This document shows, piece after piece, positions 24,885 to 34,204 of a stretch of DNA of 64,000 nt (within the stretch, counting starts at the first letter, position 1; every line of letters begins with the position of its first letter). Made by a program: the position numbers and the translations under genes. The stretch is taken from assembly GCF_004340965.1 (NCBI RefSeq), contig NZ_SLYA01000001.1:1-64000 (forward strand). Direction: 5' to 3'. The DNA is from Sphingomonas sp. PP-CE-1A-559 (GTDB lineage Bacteria; Pseudomonadota; Alphaproteobacteria; Sphingomonadales; Sphingomonadaceae). The notes under the pieces were generated by a model. The model ran no database searches, had not been told where the DNA came from, and saw nothing but the letters and a program-made list of their open reading frames with translations.

Positions 24885-26360
24885 TTACGCCCCCACGCCG
24901 CGTTCGTGCGCCCACACGATCGCGGCGCTGCGTCGGTTGACACCGATCTTCGCATAAAGCCGCGCGACATGGTTGCGCACCGTGTTGCGCGACAGGTCGA
25001 GCCGGGTGGCGATCGCCGCATCGTCGAGATCCTGGCAGATCAGTTCGAGCACCTCGCGCTCGCGCTTGCTGAGTTCGGTACTGGGGGGCGTGGCACCCGA
25101 GCCGGCGCGTGGATTTCGCAGCGTCGCCAGCTTGTCCATGATCGACCGGCTCAGCCAGTTGGCGTCCTTCATCACCGCGTCGATCGCCTCGACGAGTTCG
25201 AGTTCACCGCGGCGGCGCGCCGTGATGTCCTGGTACAGCCACAGGACGCAGGGGGTGCCGTCGACGCTGATCCGTTCGGCGGAGACGAGGCAGTCCAGCG
25301 TTTCGCCGTTCTTGTGCAGCAGGCGGACATCGTGGCCCCGAATGCCGTTCCGCTCGCGGATCTCGGTTTCCAGCTCCACCCGCTGTGCGGCGTCGTTCCA
25401 TAGCTGGAGATCGTCGGCGATCCGGTCGACGACCGCGTGATCGGTGTAGCCGGTGAGGCTCTTGAACGCCGCGTTCACCTGCACGATGCGGTTCTCGTCG
25501 CCCTTGGTAATGACCATCGCGACGGGGGCCATCTCGAACACCGATGCGAAGTGCCGTTCGCTCGCCTGCAACGCCAGTTGCGCGCGCCGTCGGGGCTCGA
25601 GGTCGGCGAAGGTGAAGAGAAGGCAGTCCTCGTTGGCGAGTTCGATCGGCTGGCCGGCGAGGATGACCAGCGTCTTGTCGCCCCCAGCAAGCGGCAGTTC
25701 CGCCTCCAGTTGTGGCACGGTCTTGCCGGCCGCCACGCGTTCCTTGACGAACGGCTTGCGCTCGACCTCGGCGAGGAAGTCGAGATCGAACAGCGTCTTG
25801 CCGACGATCTGGTCGCGGTCGTAGCCGGAGAGATCGAGGAACCCCTGGTTCACCAGGACATAGCGCTGGTCGGCGACCCGCATGATGAGGGCAGGGGCGG
25901 GGTTCGCATGAAACATCGCCTGGAACCGGTCTTCCGCGTCGAACCGTTCGGAGACGTCGTTGATGACCATTCCCAGGCAATCGGGATCGCCGCCATCCTC
26001 GTCCATGACGATGTCGCGGACCTGATGCACCCAGCGCGGCTCGTCCGCATCCGGTGACGAGACCTCGACGATCAGGTCGGGAAAGCTTTCGCCGGCGAGC
26101 AACCGCATCAACGGATATTCGCGGCGCGGCAGCTTGCGACCGTCACGGTACCGCAATCGGAAGCGCGCCGCGTAATCATCCGCGGTCTCGCCCAGGTCGG
26201 CCAACGCCTTGACGCCGTGCATCTTCAACGCCGCCGGGTTCGCGCTGAGGATCATGCCGGTCGGATCCATCAGGATCACCCCTTCGAGCAACCCGGTCAT
26301 GAGCTGTTCCAGGTGATGGAGCGTCGGGGCGTGAAGCGGCTTGCCGTTGGTCTTGGTCAT
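24885..26360 (-). CDS. Triple-PAS sensor with LuxR-type DNA-binding domain
   Basis: A one-component regulator that combines sensing and DNA binding in 491 aa. PAS 1 is at about 15-135 (MTGLLEGVILMDPTGMILSA). PAS 2 is at about 150-275 (FQAMFHANPAPALIM and VNQGFLDLSGYDRDQIVGK). PAS 3 is at about 285-400 (FEMAPVAMVITKGDE and VNAAFKSLTGY, ending WLYQDITARRRGELE). The LuxR helix-turn-helix is at about 430-490 (LSKREREVLELICQDLDD, then DLSRNTVRNHVARLYAKIGV). I start at the ATG at 26360, since the upstream extension is not family-like. It diverges from three small stress genes across 185 bp and is a good candidate to control them. The ligand is unknown. Confidence 0.88.
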   Translation of the reverse strand: MTKTNGKPLHAPTLHHLEQLMTGLLEGVILMDPTGMILSANPAALKMHGVKALADLGETADDYAARFRLRYRDGRKLPRREYPLMRLLAGESFPDLIVEVSSPDADEPRWVHQVRDIVMDEDGGDPDCLGMVINDVSERFDAEDRFQAMFHANPAPALIMRVADQRYVLVNQGFLDLSGYDRDQIVGKTLFDLDFLAEVERKPFVKERVAAGKTVPQLEAELPLAGGDKTLVILAGQPIELANEDCLLFTFADLEPRRRAQLALQASERHFASVFEMAPVAMVITKGDENRIVQVNAAFKSLTGYTDHAVVDRIADDLQLWNDAAQRVELETEIRERNGIRGHDVRLLHKNGETLDCLVSAERISVDGTPCVLWLYQDITARRRGELELVEAIDAVMKDANWLSRSIMDKLATLRNPRAGSGATPPSTELSKREREVLELICQDLDDAAIATRLDLSRNTVRNHVARLYAKIGVNRRSAAIVWAHERGVGA

Positions 26361-26545
26361 GCCTGTCCAGCGACCAAAAGGGGGCTCCGGTTCCGTGCCC
26401 TGCGCTACATTTATACCAATGCGACCGGTATGTGAGCACCAATCGGGAAATCCTGGCGCGGCGCCGAAACTGAACGGATCGGCGATCCCGACTGTTGAGC
26501 CTCCTGTACCATCCACCAGTATCATCATCGTCCAGGAGCCTCATC

Positions 26546-26815
26546 ATGAACCTCATCATTCTTCTCGTCGTCGGCGGGCTCATCGGTTGGGTCGCCAGCA
26601 TGATCATGCGCACCGATGCGCAGCAGGGCATCCTCCTCAACATTGTAGTCGGCATCGTCGGCGCGTTGCTGGCGGGCTTCCTGATTACGCCGCTGATCGG
26701 TGGCGCATCGATTATGGACGGCGCGCTCAACATCCAGTCGATCCTGATCTCGCTGGTCGGCGCGGTGATCCTGCTCGCGATCGTCAACATGTTTCGTCGC
26801 GGTACGGTTCGCTGA
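26546..26815 (+). CDS. GlsB/YeaQ/YmgE family stress membrane protein
   Basis: An 89-aa, three-helix inner-membrane protein (MNLIILLVVGGLIGWVAS, then NIVVGIVGALLAGFLI and a last helix before NMFRRGTVR). The GLIGWVAS...G(I/A)xGA pattern is the transglycosylase-associated/GlsB signature, a family often induced by stress. The ATG at 26546 has AGGAG eight bases upstream. It heads a same-strand group with the exported PepSY-like protein and the general-stress 17M-like protein. It diverges from a PAS-LuxR regulator. Confidence 0.92.
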   Translation: MNLIILLVVGGLIGWVASMIMRTDAQQGILLNIVVGIVGALLAGFLITPLIGGASIMDGALNIQSILISLVGAVILLAIVNMFRRGTVR

Positions 26816-26822
26816 TCCGACC

Positions 26823-26853
26823 GGGAGGCGGCGTGGCTCACATGCCGCCTCCC
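26823..26853 (+). terminator. Strong hairpin after the GlsB gene
   Basis: A 13-bp stem (26823-26835 with 26841-26853, one wobble) and a five-base loop start eight bases after the stop codon. No T-run follows. It may set the ratio of the upstream to the downstream genes by partial termination or by protecting the mRNA end. Confidence 0.5.
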
Positions 26854-26901
26854 ACCCCGCGAACGTCCCCGTTTCCAAAACCAGAAACTCAGGAGAGTAT
26901 C

Positions 26902-27213
26902 ATGACCGTTCGAGCATTCATGGCATGCGGCGCAATGCTGCTGGCCTCCAGCGCCGTCGCGCAGACCGCAACGCATGCCGGCGCGCACAACCCCGCCGTC
27001 AAGAACAACGATGCCGCCCATGTCGCGGCACCGGCCAAGGGCGCCAATTCCTTCTCCGAGGATCAGGCTCGCGGTCGCCTGACCAAGGCCGGCTACCAGT
27101 CGGTCTCGCGGCTGGCGAAGGACAAGGACGGCGTCTGGCGCGGAAGCGCGACCAAGGCCGGCAAGAAGGTCAATGTCGGGCTCGACTACAAGGGCAACGT
27201 GACCGCACGCTGA
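26902..27213 (+). CDS. Small exported protein with PepSY-like domain
   Basis: A 103-aa periplasmic protein with signal peptide RAFMACGAMLLASSAVAQ and a His/Ala/Asn-rich linker. The C-terminal part reads FSEDQARGRLTKAGYQSV, followed by KDGVWRGSATKAGKKVNVGL. That pattern, a helix with a conserved Ala-Gly-Tyr and then beta strands, matches small PepSY-like proteins. AGGAGAG precedes the ATG at 26902. It sits 23 bases before the next stress gene, whose ribosome site is almost the same, so the two are probably one mRNA. Confidence 0.78.
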   Translation: MTVRAFMACGAMLLASSAVAQTATHAGAHNPAVKNNDAAHVAAPAKGANSFSEDQARGRLTKAGYQSVSRLAKDKDGVWRGSATKAGKKVNVGLDYKGNVTAR

Positions 27214-27236
27214 TCCATTTTTCCAGGAGAGAAACG

Positions 27237-27878
27237 ATGACCAAGACCCTTACCCGCCTGTTCGACGACTATTCGGATGCGAAGTCGGCGCTGAACGATC
27301 TCGAGCGTCTCGGCGTGCCGCACGACTCGATCAGCATCGTCGCGAACAACGCCGATGGCGCGCATGGCGATCACGACACGTCGCTGGACGACGTCAACGA
27401 TCGTGGCGATGTCAGCCGCGGTGTCTCGACCGGTGCGGCGGTGGGCGGCGTCGGTGGCCTGCTTGCCGGTCTTGGCCTGCTCGCGATTCCCGGCTTGGGG
27501 CCGATCGTCGCGGCTGGTTGGCTCGCATCGACCGTCGTCGGTGCCGGTATCGGTGCGGCTGGCGGCGCCGCCACCGGCACGATCGTCGGCGCACTGAAGG
27601 ACGCGGGTCACACCGATGACGAAGCGCATGTCTATTCGGAAGGCGTCCGTCGCGGCGGCACGTTGCTCAGCGCACGCGTCGACGACAGCGTCGCGACCGA
27701 GGCCGAAGCGGTTCTCGATCGTCATCGTTCGGTCGATGCGACCACTCGTGGTGCGGCCTATCGCCAGGACGGCTGGACGCGCTTCGATGAGGCAGCGCCC
27801 GCATACACGCGCGATGAAGTCGTTGCCGAGCGTGGCCGCTATGGTTCGGTATCGTCGACGAACGCGTCGACCTACTGA
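27237..27878 (+). CDS. General stress protein 17M-like membrane protein
   Basis: A 213-aa protein. The N-terminal 17M-like domain begins MTKTLTRLFDDYSDAKSAL and includes LGVPHDSISIVANN. A central Gly-rich hydrophobic hairpin at about 60-125 (GGVGGLLAGLGLLAIPGLGP, then AGWLASTVVGAGIGAAGGAA) probably crosses or embeds in the membrane. The following GHTDDEAHVYSEGVRRGGTLL is also conserved in the group. CAGGAGA precedes the ATG. Related proteins are induced by salt, heat and other stresses, but their function is unknown. A 17-bp perfect terminator stem follows. Confidence 0.86.
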   Translation: MTKTLTRLFDDYSDAKSALNDLERLGVPHDSISIVANNADGAHGDHDTSLDDVNDRGDVSRGVSTGAAVGGVGGLLAGLGLLAIPGLGPIVAAGWLASTVVGAGIGAAGGAATGTIVGALKDAGHTDDEAHVYSEGVRRGGTLLSARVDDSVATEAEAVLDRHRSVDATTRGAAYRQDGWTRFDEAAPAYTRDEVVAERGRYGSVSSTNASTY

Positions 27879-27941
27879 ACGACGCCGTCACGATCCTTGC
27901 CGCCAGCGTATCGGGCGGCGGGTGTGAGAGCGTCGAAATAG

Positions 27942-27981
27942 CGAAGGGGTCGGTTTGGGTTCATCCAAACCGACCCCTTCG
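27942..27981. terminator. Perfect 17-bp stem terminator between convergent genes
   Basis: CGAAGGGGTCGGTTTGG at 27942-27958 is the exact reverse complement of 27965-27981, with a 6-base loop. It lies between the convergent stress gene and the permease gene and can serve both. T-runs are short on both sides. Confidence 0.75.
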
Positions 27982-28004
27982 TCGTTCAACTTCAGGCCAA
28001 AACC

Positions 28005-29672
28005 TTAGCCGTGCAACGATCGACGGAACGTCTCGGGCAGGAACACCAGACCGACCAGCACCGTCACCGCGCAGGCGACGATCGGATACCAGAGGCCGTA
28101 GTAAATATCCCCCGTCGCCGCGACCATCGCGAACGCCGCGGTCGGCAGGAACCCGCCGAACCAGCCATTGCCGATATGATAAGGCAACGACATGGAAGTG
28201 TAGCGGATCCGCGTCGGGAACAGCTCGACCAGCAGCGCCGCGATCGGCCCGTAGACCATCGTCACGTACAGCACGAGCAGGACGAGGATCGCGATGACCA
28301 TCGGCTTGTTGATCTGTGCCGGGTCCGCCTTTTCAGGATAGCCCACCGCGGTCAGTGCGGTCTTCACCTCGGCACCGAACGCCTTGATCGCCGCCGCCTT
28401 TTCAGGACCGGTAACGACCGCCGGGTTGACGACCGGGATGGTCGCGCCGCCGATATGGATCTGAGCGACGGTGCCGGCTGGCGCAACGACGTTGGCATAC
28501 GAGATACCCGCCTTCGCCAGATACGCCTTGGCGATGTCGCACGAGCTGCTGTCGAACTTGTTCTTGCCGACCGGATCGAACTGCACCGAGCATTCGTCGG
28601 GATTGGCGACGACGCTCACCGGCGAATTGGCCTGTGCCGCATAAAGCGCCGGGTTGGCAGCCTTGGACAGGGCATGGAACAGCGGCATGTACGTCAGCGC
28701 GGCAAGCGCACAGCCGGTCAGGATGATGTATTTCCGCCCGATCTTGTCCGATAGCCAGCCGAAGAAGATGAACGCCGGCGTCGCGATCAACAGCGCGATC
28801 GCGATAAGGATGTTGGTGGTCGGTCCGTCGACGCGCAGGTTTTTCTCAAGGAAAAACAAAGCGTAGAACTGGCTGGTATAGAAGATGACGCCCTGGCCGA
28901 CGACCGCACCGAACAATGCGATCAGCACGACCTTCAAATTGCTCCACTGTCCGAACGCTTCGGTCAGCGGCGCCTTCGAGGTCTTGCCCTCGTCCTTCAT
29001 CTTCTGGAACACCGGGCTCTCTTCGAGCTGCATGCGGATCCAGAGCGACACCGCCAGCAACGCGATCGAGACGATGAACGGAATCCGCCAGCCCCAAGCC
29101 GCAAACGCCTCTTCGCCCACCAGCGTCCGCACGCCGATGACGATCAGCAGCGCCGCGAACAGCCCGAGCGACGCGGTCGTCTGGATGAAGCTGGTGAACA
29201 AACCCCTCTTCTTGTCGGGCGCATGCTCCGCGACATAGGTCGCAGCGCCACCATATTCGCCGCCGAGTGCCAAGCCCTGCAGCAGGCGCAACACGACCAG
29301 CGCGATCGGTGCGGCGACGCCGACCGATGCGTAGCTTGGCAGCAGTCCGACCAGGAACGTCGAAAGCCCCATGATCGCCATCGTCACGAGGAAGGTGTTC
29401 TTGCGCCCGACGACATCGCCGATCCGCCCGAACACCAGCGCCCCGAACGGCCGCACTGCGAACCCGGCCGCGAACGCCGCGAGCGCGAAGATGAACCCGG
29501 TGGTCTCGTTGACGCCCGAGAAGAACTGCGCGGTGATGATCGTCGCCAGCAGCCCGTAGAGGTAGAAATCATACCATTCGAACACGGCGCCGAGCGACGA
29601 CGCGATGATGATGAGCGGCTGGCTCTGCTTCACGTGCCCGAGGGGCGAAGCATCCCCTGTTGTAGTCGCCAT
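28005..29672 (-). CDS. MFS metabolite:H+ symporter (MHS family)
   Basis: A 555-aa inner-membrane permease, longer than the ~430 aa typical of the family. The signatures FEWYDFYLYG near 30, FGRIGDVVGRKNTFLVTM near 85 and LLQGLALGGEYGGA near 133 place it in the MHS group (proline, citrate, dicarboxylate and acetate-type substrates). About 110 extra residues between two helices, roughly 345-460, include two cysteines (DECSVQ and SSSCDIAK) and probably form a periplasmic domain. It is 32 bases downstream of the porin gene on the same strand. With the divergent acetyl-CoA synthetase, this suggests uptake of acetate or a similar short carboxylate. Confidence 0.88.
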   Translation of the reverse strand: MATTTGDASPLGHVKQSQPLIIIASSLGAVFEWYDFYLYGLLATIITAQFFSGVNETTGFIFALAAFAAGFAVRPFGALVFGRIGDVVGRKNTFLVTMAIMGLSTFLVGLLPSYASVGVAAPIALVVLRLLQGLALGGEYGGAATYVAEHAPDKKRGLFTSFIQTTASLGLFAALLIVIGVRTLVGEEAFAAWGWRIPFIVSIALLAVSLWIRMQLEESPVFQKMKDEGKTSKAPLTEAFGQWSNLKVVLIALFGAVVGQGVIFYTSQFYALFFLEKNLRVDGPTTNILIAIALLIATPAFIFFGWLSDKIGRKYIILTGCALAALTYMPLFHALSKAANPALYAAQANSPVSVVANPDECSVQFDPVGKNKFDSSSCDIAKAYLAKAGISYANVVAPAGTVAQIHIGGATIPVVNPAVVTGPEKAAAIKAFGAEVKTALTAVGYPEKADPAQINKPMVIAILVLLVLYVTMVYGPIAALLVELFPTRIRYTSMSLPYHIGNGWFGGFLPTAAFAMVAATGDIYYGLWYPIVACAVTVLVGLVFLPETFRRSLHG

Positions 29673-29704
29673 GGCAGTGTCCTCTCAGGTGGAGCGATTA
29701 TGTT

Positions 29705-31162
29705 TTAGAACGAGTAGCGTGCGGCGAGTTCGCCGCGGTCGAGCTTGCCGACCTGGCCGTCGACCAGCCGCCGTTCCGCGTGGCGGAACTCGACACCCAG
29801 ATCGATGGCCTTGATCGGCGAGAAGAACAGGTTGGCCGACGTGCTCCACGCCGACGCGCTGGCGCCGATCGGTTCGCCGCCGGTCGGGTAGTCGATCGAC
29901 TGGACGCTGCCGATGAAGGTCGAGCGCAGCTTGTCGGTCCAGCCGAGCTTGAGCGCCGCGAAGCCAGCGGTGAGGCTGGGCGTCCGCAACTCCGCACCCG
30001 GCACCGCCGCGAAGACGGCATCGGGCGCAAGGTTCAGGCCGACATACCGGCCGATCCCGTCGCCATGCGTCACCATGAAGCGGATATCGGAACGGCCCGA
30101 CACGTCGAGCGGCACCTTACCCGCAAACGACACGCCCCAGCCCGTCGCACTCTCGTTCAACGCGCCGGTGTCGATCGTCAGTTTTCGCGCCAGCCCCGCC
30201 AGCGAGAACTCGCCGAACGCGGTCTTGTAGTTCAACCGAGCCGCGACGTCGGGCAGGCGATCGTCCGCATTCTCGACGACCGCGGCAGAGGTCAGGCCGG
30301 TCGACGCCGTCTCCGGGTTCTCGGCCGCGACCGACAGCGTCAGCGTATCGCTCAACTTGCGCGTGTACCGCACCTGCGCCTGCCGGACGAACACGGTACC
30401 TTCCGACGGTCCGATGAAGTCGGTCGTCTCGGGCAGTGCGCCGATATACTGGAAGGTCGTCCATTCCTGACCGAACAGCCAATTGTCGTAAGTGAAGAAC
30501 GCGCGACGCAGGCCGGGGTTATAGCCGCTGACGACGCGCTGGTTACCCTGCGTCCCCGGTACGACCTGGAAATCGACTTCCAGCAGACCCTTCAGGCTGT
30601 GCCCCGCAATCGGCGTATCCGTCGCCAGCACGATCCGCGTCTGCTTGGCATGCGATTCCAGGCTGTTGCCCTCGTTGCGACCGCCGACCGGAATCATGCT
30701 CGGAAAATAGAAGTCGCGACCGACCGACTCGGGGGCGATGTTGCCGCCGCTGTAGCGACTGACCGACGCCCAGGTCTTGATGAAGCCGTTCAGCTTGACC
30801 GTCGTCCCCGCAACCTTGAACCCGTCGGTCGACGCTGCGGCGGGTGCTTTCGCTTCGGCAAGCGCGGTCGGCGCAGTCGGCCCGACAGGGGCCGTCGGAT
30901 GCAGGTCGTTCGGCGCGGACGCGACCGCGGTCGGTGCGGCGGTCGACGTCGCCGGAGCGGCAGGTCGTGGCGCGGCCGCAGCCGTAGCCCGCGCCGCGTT
31001 CAGCTCGCCGCGCAGGTCCTGCACCGCCGCTTCCAGTGCCTTCAGCCGAGTCTCGAGCTCGACCTCGCGCGCCGTCTGCGCCTGCGCCGTGACCGGTACC
31101 AGCGCGGTGCCCGCGAGCAGCGCCGTCAGGGCCAGCCGTGTCTTGAACGCCATGAATGTCAT
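29705..31162 (-). CDS. DcaP-like outer-membrane porin
   Basis: A 485-aa outer-membrane channel. It has a signal peptide (cleaved near 29, TAQAQ), then a heptad-rich segment at about 30-58 (EVELETRLKALEAAVQDLRG) that should form a trimeric coiled coil. An Ala/Pro/Thr-rich linker runs to about 115. The beta-barrel begins GTTVKLNGFIKTWASVSRY and ends in Tyr-Ser-Phe. This order is that of DcaP-type porins, some of which pass dicarboxylates. It is the first gene of a probable pair with the MHS permease and diverges from acs. Confidence 0.85.
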   Translation of the reverse strand: MTFMAFKTRLALTALLAGTALVPVTAQAQTAREVELETRLKALEAAVQDLRGELNAARATAAAAPRPAAPATSTAAPTAVASAPNDLHPTAPVGPTAPTALAEAKAPAAASTDGFKVAGTTVKLNGFIKTWASVSRYSGGNIAPESVGRDFYFPSMIPVGGRNEGNSLESHAKQTRIVLATDTPIAGHSLKGLLEVDFQVVPGTQGNQRVVSGYNPGLRRAFFTYDNWLFGQEWTTFQYIGALPETTDFIGPSEGTVFVRQAQVRYTRKLSDTLTLSVAAENPETASTGLTSAAVVENADDRLPDVAARLNYKTAFGEFSLAGLARKLTIDTGALNESATGWGVSFAGKVPLDVSGRSDIRFMVTHGDGIGRYVGLNLAPDAVFAAVPGAELRTPSLTAGFAALKLGWTDKLRSTFIGSVQSIDYPTGGEPIGASASAWSTSANLFFSPIKAIDLGVEFRHAERRLVDGQVGKLDRGELAARYSF

Positions 31163-31307
31163 CCCCGTCTCCGCACTTTTCCACTGGTCTTACGCGTGGA
31201 ATTAGTACGGTCATCATGGCGCATTGCGTCCCTCCGTCCACCCCTTACTTTGGTGCGGGATGATCGCCCGAACACGACCGCGTACAGCGCGGCAAAAGGA
31301 GAGCCAA

Positions 31308-33263
31308 ATGACCGAGGCAAGCTATCCCGTCCCCGCGGAATGGGCGAAGGACGCGCTGATCGACGCCGCCGCCTATGACCGGATGTATGCCGAGGCCGCG
31401 ACCGATCCCGACGCGTTCTGGGCTAAGGAGGCCAAGCGCCTCGACTGGATCGTGCCGCCGACCAAGATCAAGGACACGTCGTTCGACGAGAGCGACTTCC
31501 ACATCCGCTGGTTCGAGGACGGCCAGCTCAACGTCGCCGCCAACTGCGTCGATCGCCACGCCGACGCGCGCCCCGACGCGACCGCGATCCTGTGGGAAGG
31601 CGACGATCCCGCCGACGACCGCGCGATCAGCTACGCCGAACTGCGGGACGAGGTGTCGAAGCTCGGCAACGCGCTGAAGGCTAAGGGTGTCAGGAAGGGT
31701 GACCGCGTCACCATCTACCTGCCGATGATCCCCGAGGCGGCGTTCGCGATGCTCGCCTGCGCGCGGATCGGTGCGATTCATTCGGTGGTGTTCGGTGGCT
31801 TCTCGCCCGAGAGCCTGTGCAACCGCATCCACGATTGCGACAGCCGCATCGTCATCACCGCCGACGAAGGGCTCCGCGGTGGCAAGACCGTGCCGCTGAA
31901 GGCCAATGTCGACGCCGCGCTCGACCACGGCGATCTCGCGGTCGAAACCGTCATCGTCGTCCGTCGCACCGGCGGCAAGGTCACGATGACCGAGGGCCGC
32001 GACTGCTGGTATGCGGACTGCGTCGAAGGTCAGTCGACCGACTGCGCCCCTGAGCCGATGAACGCCGAGGACCCGCTGTTCATCCTCTACACCAGCGGCT
32101 CGACCGGCCAGCCCAAGGGCGTGCTCCACTCGACCGGCGGCTATCTGGTGTGGGCGTCGATGACGCACGAATACGTCTTCAACTACCGCCCCGGCGAGAT
32201 CTTCTGGGGCGCCGCCGACGTCGGCTGGGTCACCGGCCACACCTATTCGCTGTACGGCGCGCTCGCGAACGGCGCGACCACCGTGATGTTCGAGGGCGTG
32301 CCGAACTACCCAGATCACAGCCGCTTCTGGCAGATCGTCGACAAGTATCAGGTCAACATCCTCTACACCGCCCCGACCGCACTCCGGTCGCTGATGCGCG
32401 AGGGCGACGACTGGGTGACGCGCACCAGCCGCAAGTCGCTGCGCCTGCTCGGCTCGGTCGGCGAACCGATCAATCCCGAGGCGTGGAACTGGTACCATAA
32501 TGTCGTCGGCGACGGCCGCTGCCCGATCGTCGACACCTGGTGGCAGACTGAGACGGGGGGGCATATGATCTCGCCACTGCCGGGCGCAACCGCGCTCAAG
32601 CCCGGGAGCGCGACCAAGCCGCTGTTCGGCGTGCTCCCCGAACTGGTCGATGCGGAGGGCAAGGTTCTGGAGGGCGCGGTCGAGGGCAACCTCGTCATCG
32701 CCGACAGCTGGCCCGGCCAGATGCGCACCGTGTGGAACGATCACGAGCGCTTCTTCCAGACGTATTTCTCGACCTATCCGGGCAAGTATTTCACCGGCGA
32801 CGGCTGCCGCCGCGACGAGGACGGCTATTACTGGATCACCGGCCGCGTCGACGATGTCATCAACGTCAGCGGCCACCGCATGGGCACCGCCGAAGTCGAG
32901 AGCGCCCTCGTCGCCCACTCGAAGGTCGCCGAGGCTGCTGTCGTCGGCATGCCGCACGACGTGAAGGGCCAGGGCATCTACGCCTACGTCACGCTCAACG
33001 CGAACGCAGAACCGAGCGACGATCTGCGCAAGGAGCTGGTGCAGTGGGTCCGCCGCGAGATCGGCCCGATCGCGACTCCCGACATCCTCCAGTTCGCGCC
33101 CGCTCTGCCCAAGACGCGCTCGGGGAAGATCATGCGCCGCATCCTGCGCAAGATCGCGGAGAACCAGCTCGACCAGCTCGGCGACACTTCGACGCTCGCC
33201 GATCCCGCGGTGGTCGACGCGCTGATCGCCGGCCGCGAGGAGGCTATCCCCGTACCGGCATGA
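31308..33263 (+). CDS. acs: Acetyl-CoA synthetase
   Basis: AMP-forming ligase converting acetate, ATP and CoA to acetyl-CoA in the cytoplasm. The 651-aa length matches the family. The ATP loop [11 protein letters not shown] is near 262. The WWQTETGG motif near 412 belongs to the acetate pocket, and the hinge/[20 protein letters not shown] segment is near 515. The C-terminal [11 protein letters not shown] carries the conserved Lys, near 605, that is acetylated for control in homologues. AAAAGGAGAG precedes the ATG. Its stop overlaps the start of a LuxR-type response regulator gene (ATGA). Confidence 0.97.
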   Translation: MTEASYPVPAEWAKDALIDAAAYDRMYAEAATDPDAFWAKEAKRLDWIVPPTKIKDTSFDESDFHIRWFEDGQLNVAANCVDRHADARPDATAILWEGDDPADDRAISYAELRDEVSKLGNALKAKGVRKGDRVTIYLPMIPEAAFAMLACARIGAIHSVVFGGFSPESLCNRIHDCDSRIVITADEGLRGGKTVPLKANVDAALDHGDLAVETVIVVRRTGGKVTMTEGRDCWYADCVEGQSTDCAPEPMNAEDPLFILYTSGSTGQPKGVLHSTGGYLVWASMTHEYVFNYRPGEIFWGAADVGWVTGHTYSLYGALANGATTVMFEGVPNYPDHSRFWQIVDKYQVNILYTAPTALRSLMREGDDWVTRTSRKSLRLLGSVGEPINPEAWNWYHNVVGDGRCPIVDTWWQTETGGHMISPLPGATALKPGSATKPLFGVLPELVDAEGKVLEGAVEGNLVIADSWPGQMRTVWNDHERFFQTYFSTYPGKYFTGDGCRRDEDGYYWITGRVDDVINVSGHRMGTAEVESALVAHSKVAEAAVVGMPHDVKGQGIYAYVTLNANAEPSDDLRKELVQWVRREIGPIATPDILQFAPALPKTRSGKIMRRILRKIAENQLDQLGDTSTLADPAVVDALIAGREEAIPVPA

Positions 33264-33883
33264 CGCGCACGATCCTCATCGCCGACGATCACCCGCTGTT
33301 CCGCCAGGCGCTCAAACTGGCGGTCAGCCGCGCCGCGCCCGACGCGGTGGTGATCGAGGCGGGGCAACTCTGCGAAGCGGTCGACGCGATGCGGGGGGCG
33401 GAGCGACTCGACCTGATCCTGCTCGACCTGCGCATGCCGGGCTCGGAAGGGTTCGCCGGCGTGGCGTTGCTCCACGCCGAACGTCCGGACACGCCGATCA
33501 TGGTGATCTCCTCGGCCGACGAAGCCGAGGCGGCACCGCGTGCACGGGCGTATGGCGCAATCGGCTTCGTCTCGAAAACTGCTGATCTCGCCACGTTGGA
33601 AAACGCCGTAGCCCGAGCCCTCGCCGGCGAACGCGATGCGCCGATCGAAGGTCCGGCCGTCGATGACATGGCGACGCGGGTTGCGAGCCTCACCCCAACC
33701 GAACTAAAAGTCCTGCTTGGCGTCCTCGCCGGCCGTCTGAACAAGCAAGTCGCCTTCGACCTCGGCATCTCGGAAGGTACGGTAAAAGGTCACATGACCG
33801 CGATCCTCCGAAAACTCGGCGTCCAGAACCGCACTCAGGCGGTCCTCGCGGCGAGGGCGATGGACATCCACTTCGCCGACTGA
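33260..33883 (+). CDS. LuxR-family response regulator, CrbR/ErdR-like
   Basis: A 207-aa two-domain regulator. The receiver has acidic residues Asp9 and Asp10, phospho-acceptor Asp56 in LLDLRMPG, a Ser-Ser in VISSADE and Lys in FVSKTADL. The LuxR helix-turn-helix at about 142-205 reads [19 protein letters not shown], then [19 protein letters not shown]. Its ATG overlaps the acs stop codon by four bases, so it is co-translated with acs. In other proteobacteria, a regulator of this type (CrbR) activates acs on command of an SSS-domain hybrid kinase (CrbS), and such a kinase lies just downstream on the opposite strand. Confidence 0.9.
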   Translation: MTRTILIADDHPLFRQALKLAVSRAAPDAVVIEAGQLCEAVDAMRGAERLDLILLDLRMPGSEGFAGVALLHAERPDTPIMVISSADEAEAAPRARAYGAIGFVSKTADLATLENAVARALAGERDAPIEGPAVDDMATRVASLTPTELKVLLGVLAGRLNKQVAFDLGISEGTVKGHMTAILRKLGVQNRTQAVLAARAMDIHFAD

Positions 33884-34204
33884 GGCAGGCCATGCCGCCC
33901 GGATAAGAGCCAGTTCGCATCCCCGGCAGCACATAATTCCTTGTTCTCCCGCGAAGGCGGGAGCCCAGTCTGGATCCCCGCCTTCGCGGGGAAACATGCC
34001 TTGCTCGAAAGGTAGAGTACTGACTGGTTCCGACAGCCAGCCACTTCAGCTGAATGCCGCCCCCATTTGAATCCTCCCCCGCAAGGGGGAGGTGGCGCCG
34101 AAGGCGACAGAGGGGGCGGCCCGCGCAACGGCCGTATCTCTTTCCTCCCCCTCCGTCTGGCAAGAGCCAGCCACCCCCCCCTGGCGGGGGAGGATCGAGA
34201 AGCC
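33884..34204. repeat. Repeat-filled gap: family B copy 2 and a C-rich inverted repeat
   Basis: No gene is visible in these 321 bases. 33941-33996 is a family B unit (TTGTTCTCCCGCGAAGGCGG and its return). 34072-34194 is another structure, bounded by TCCTCCCCC and GGGGGAGGA, with inner hairpins. Both lie between the convergent response-regulator and kinase genes and may end transcription from either side. Confidence 0.7.
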
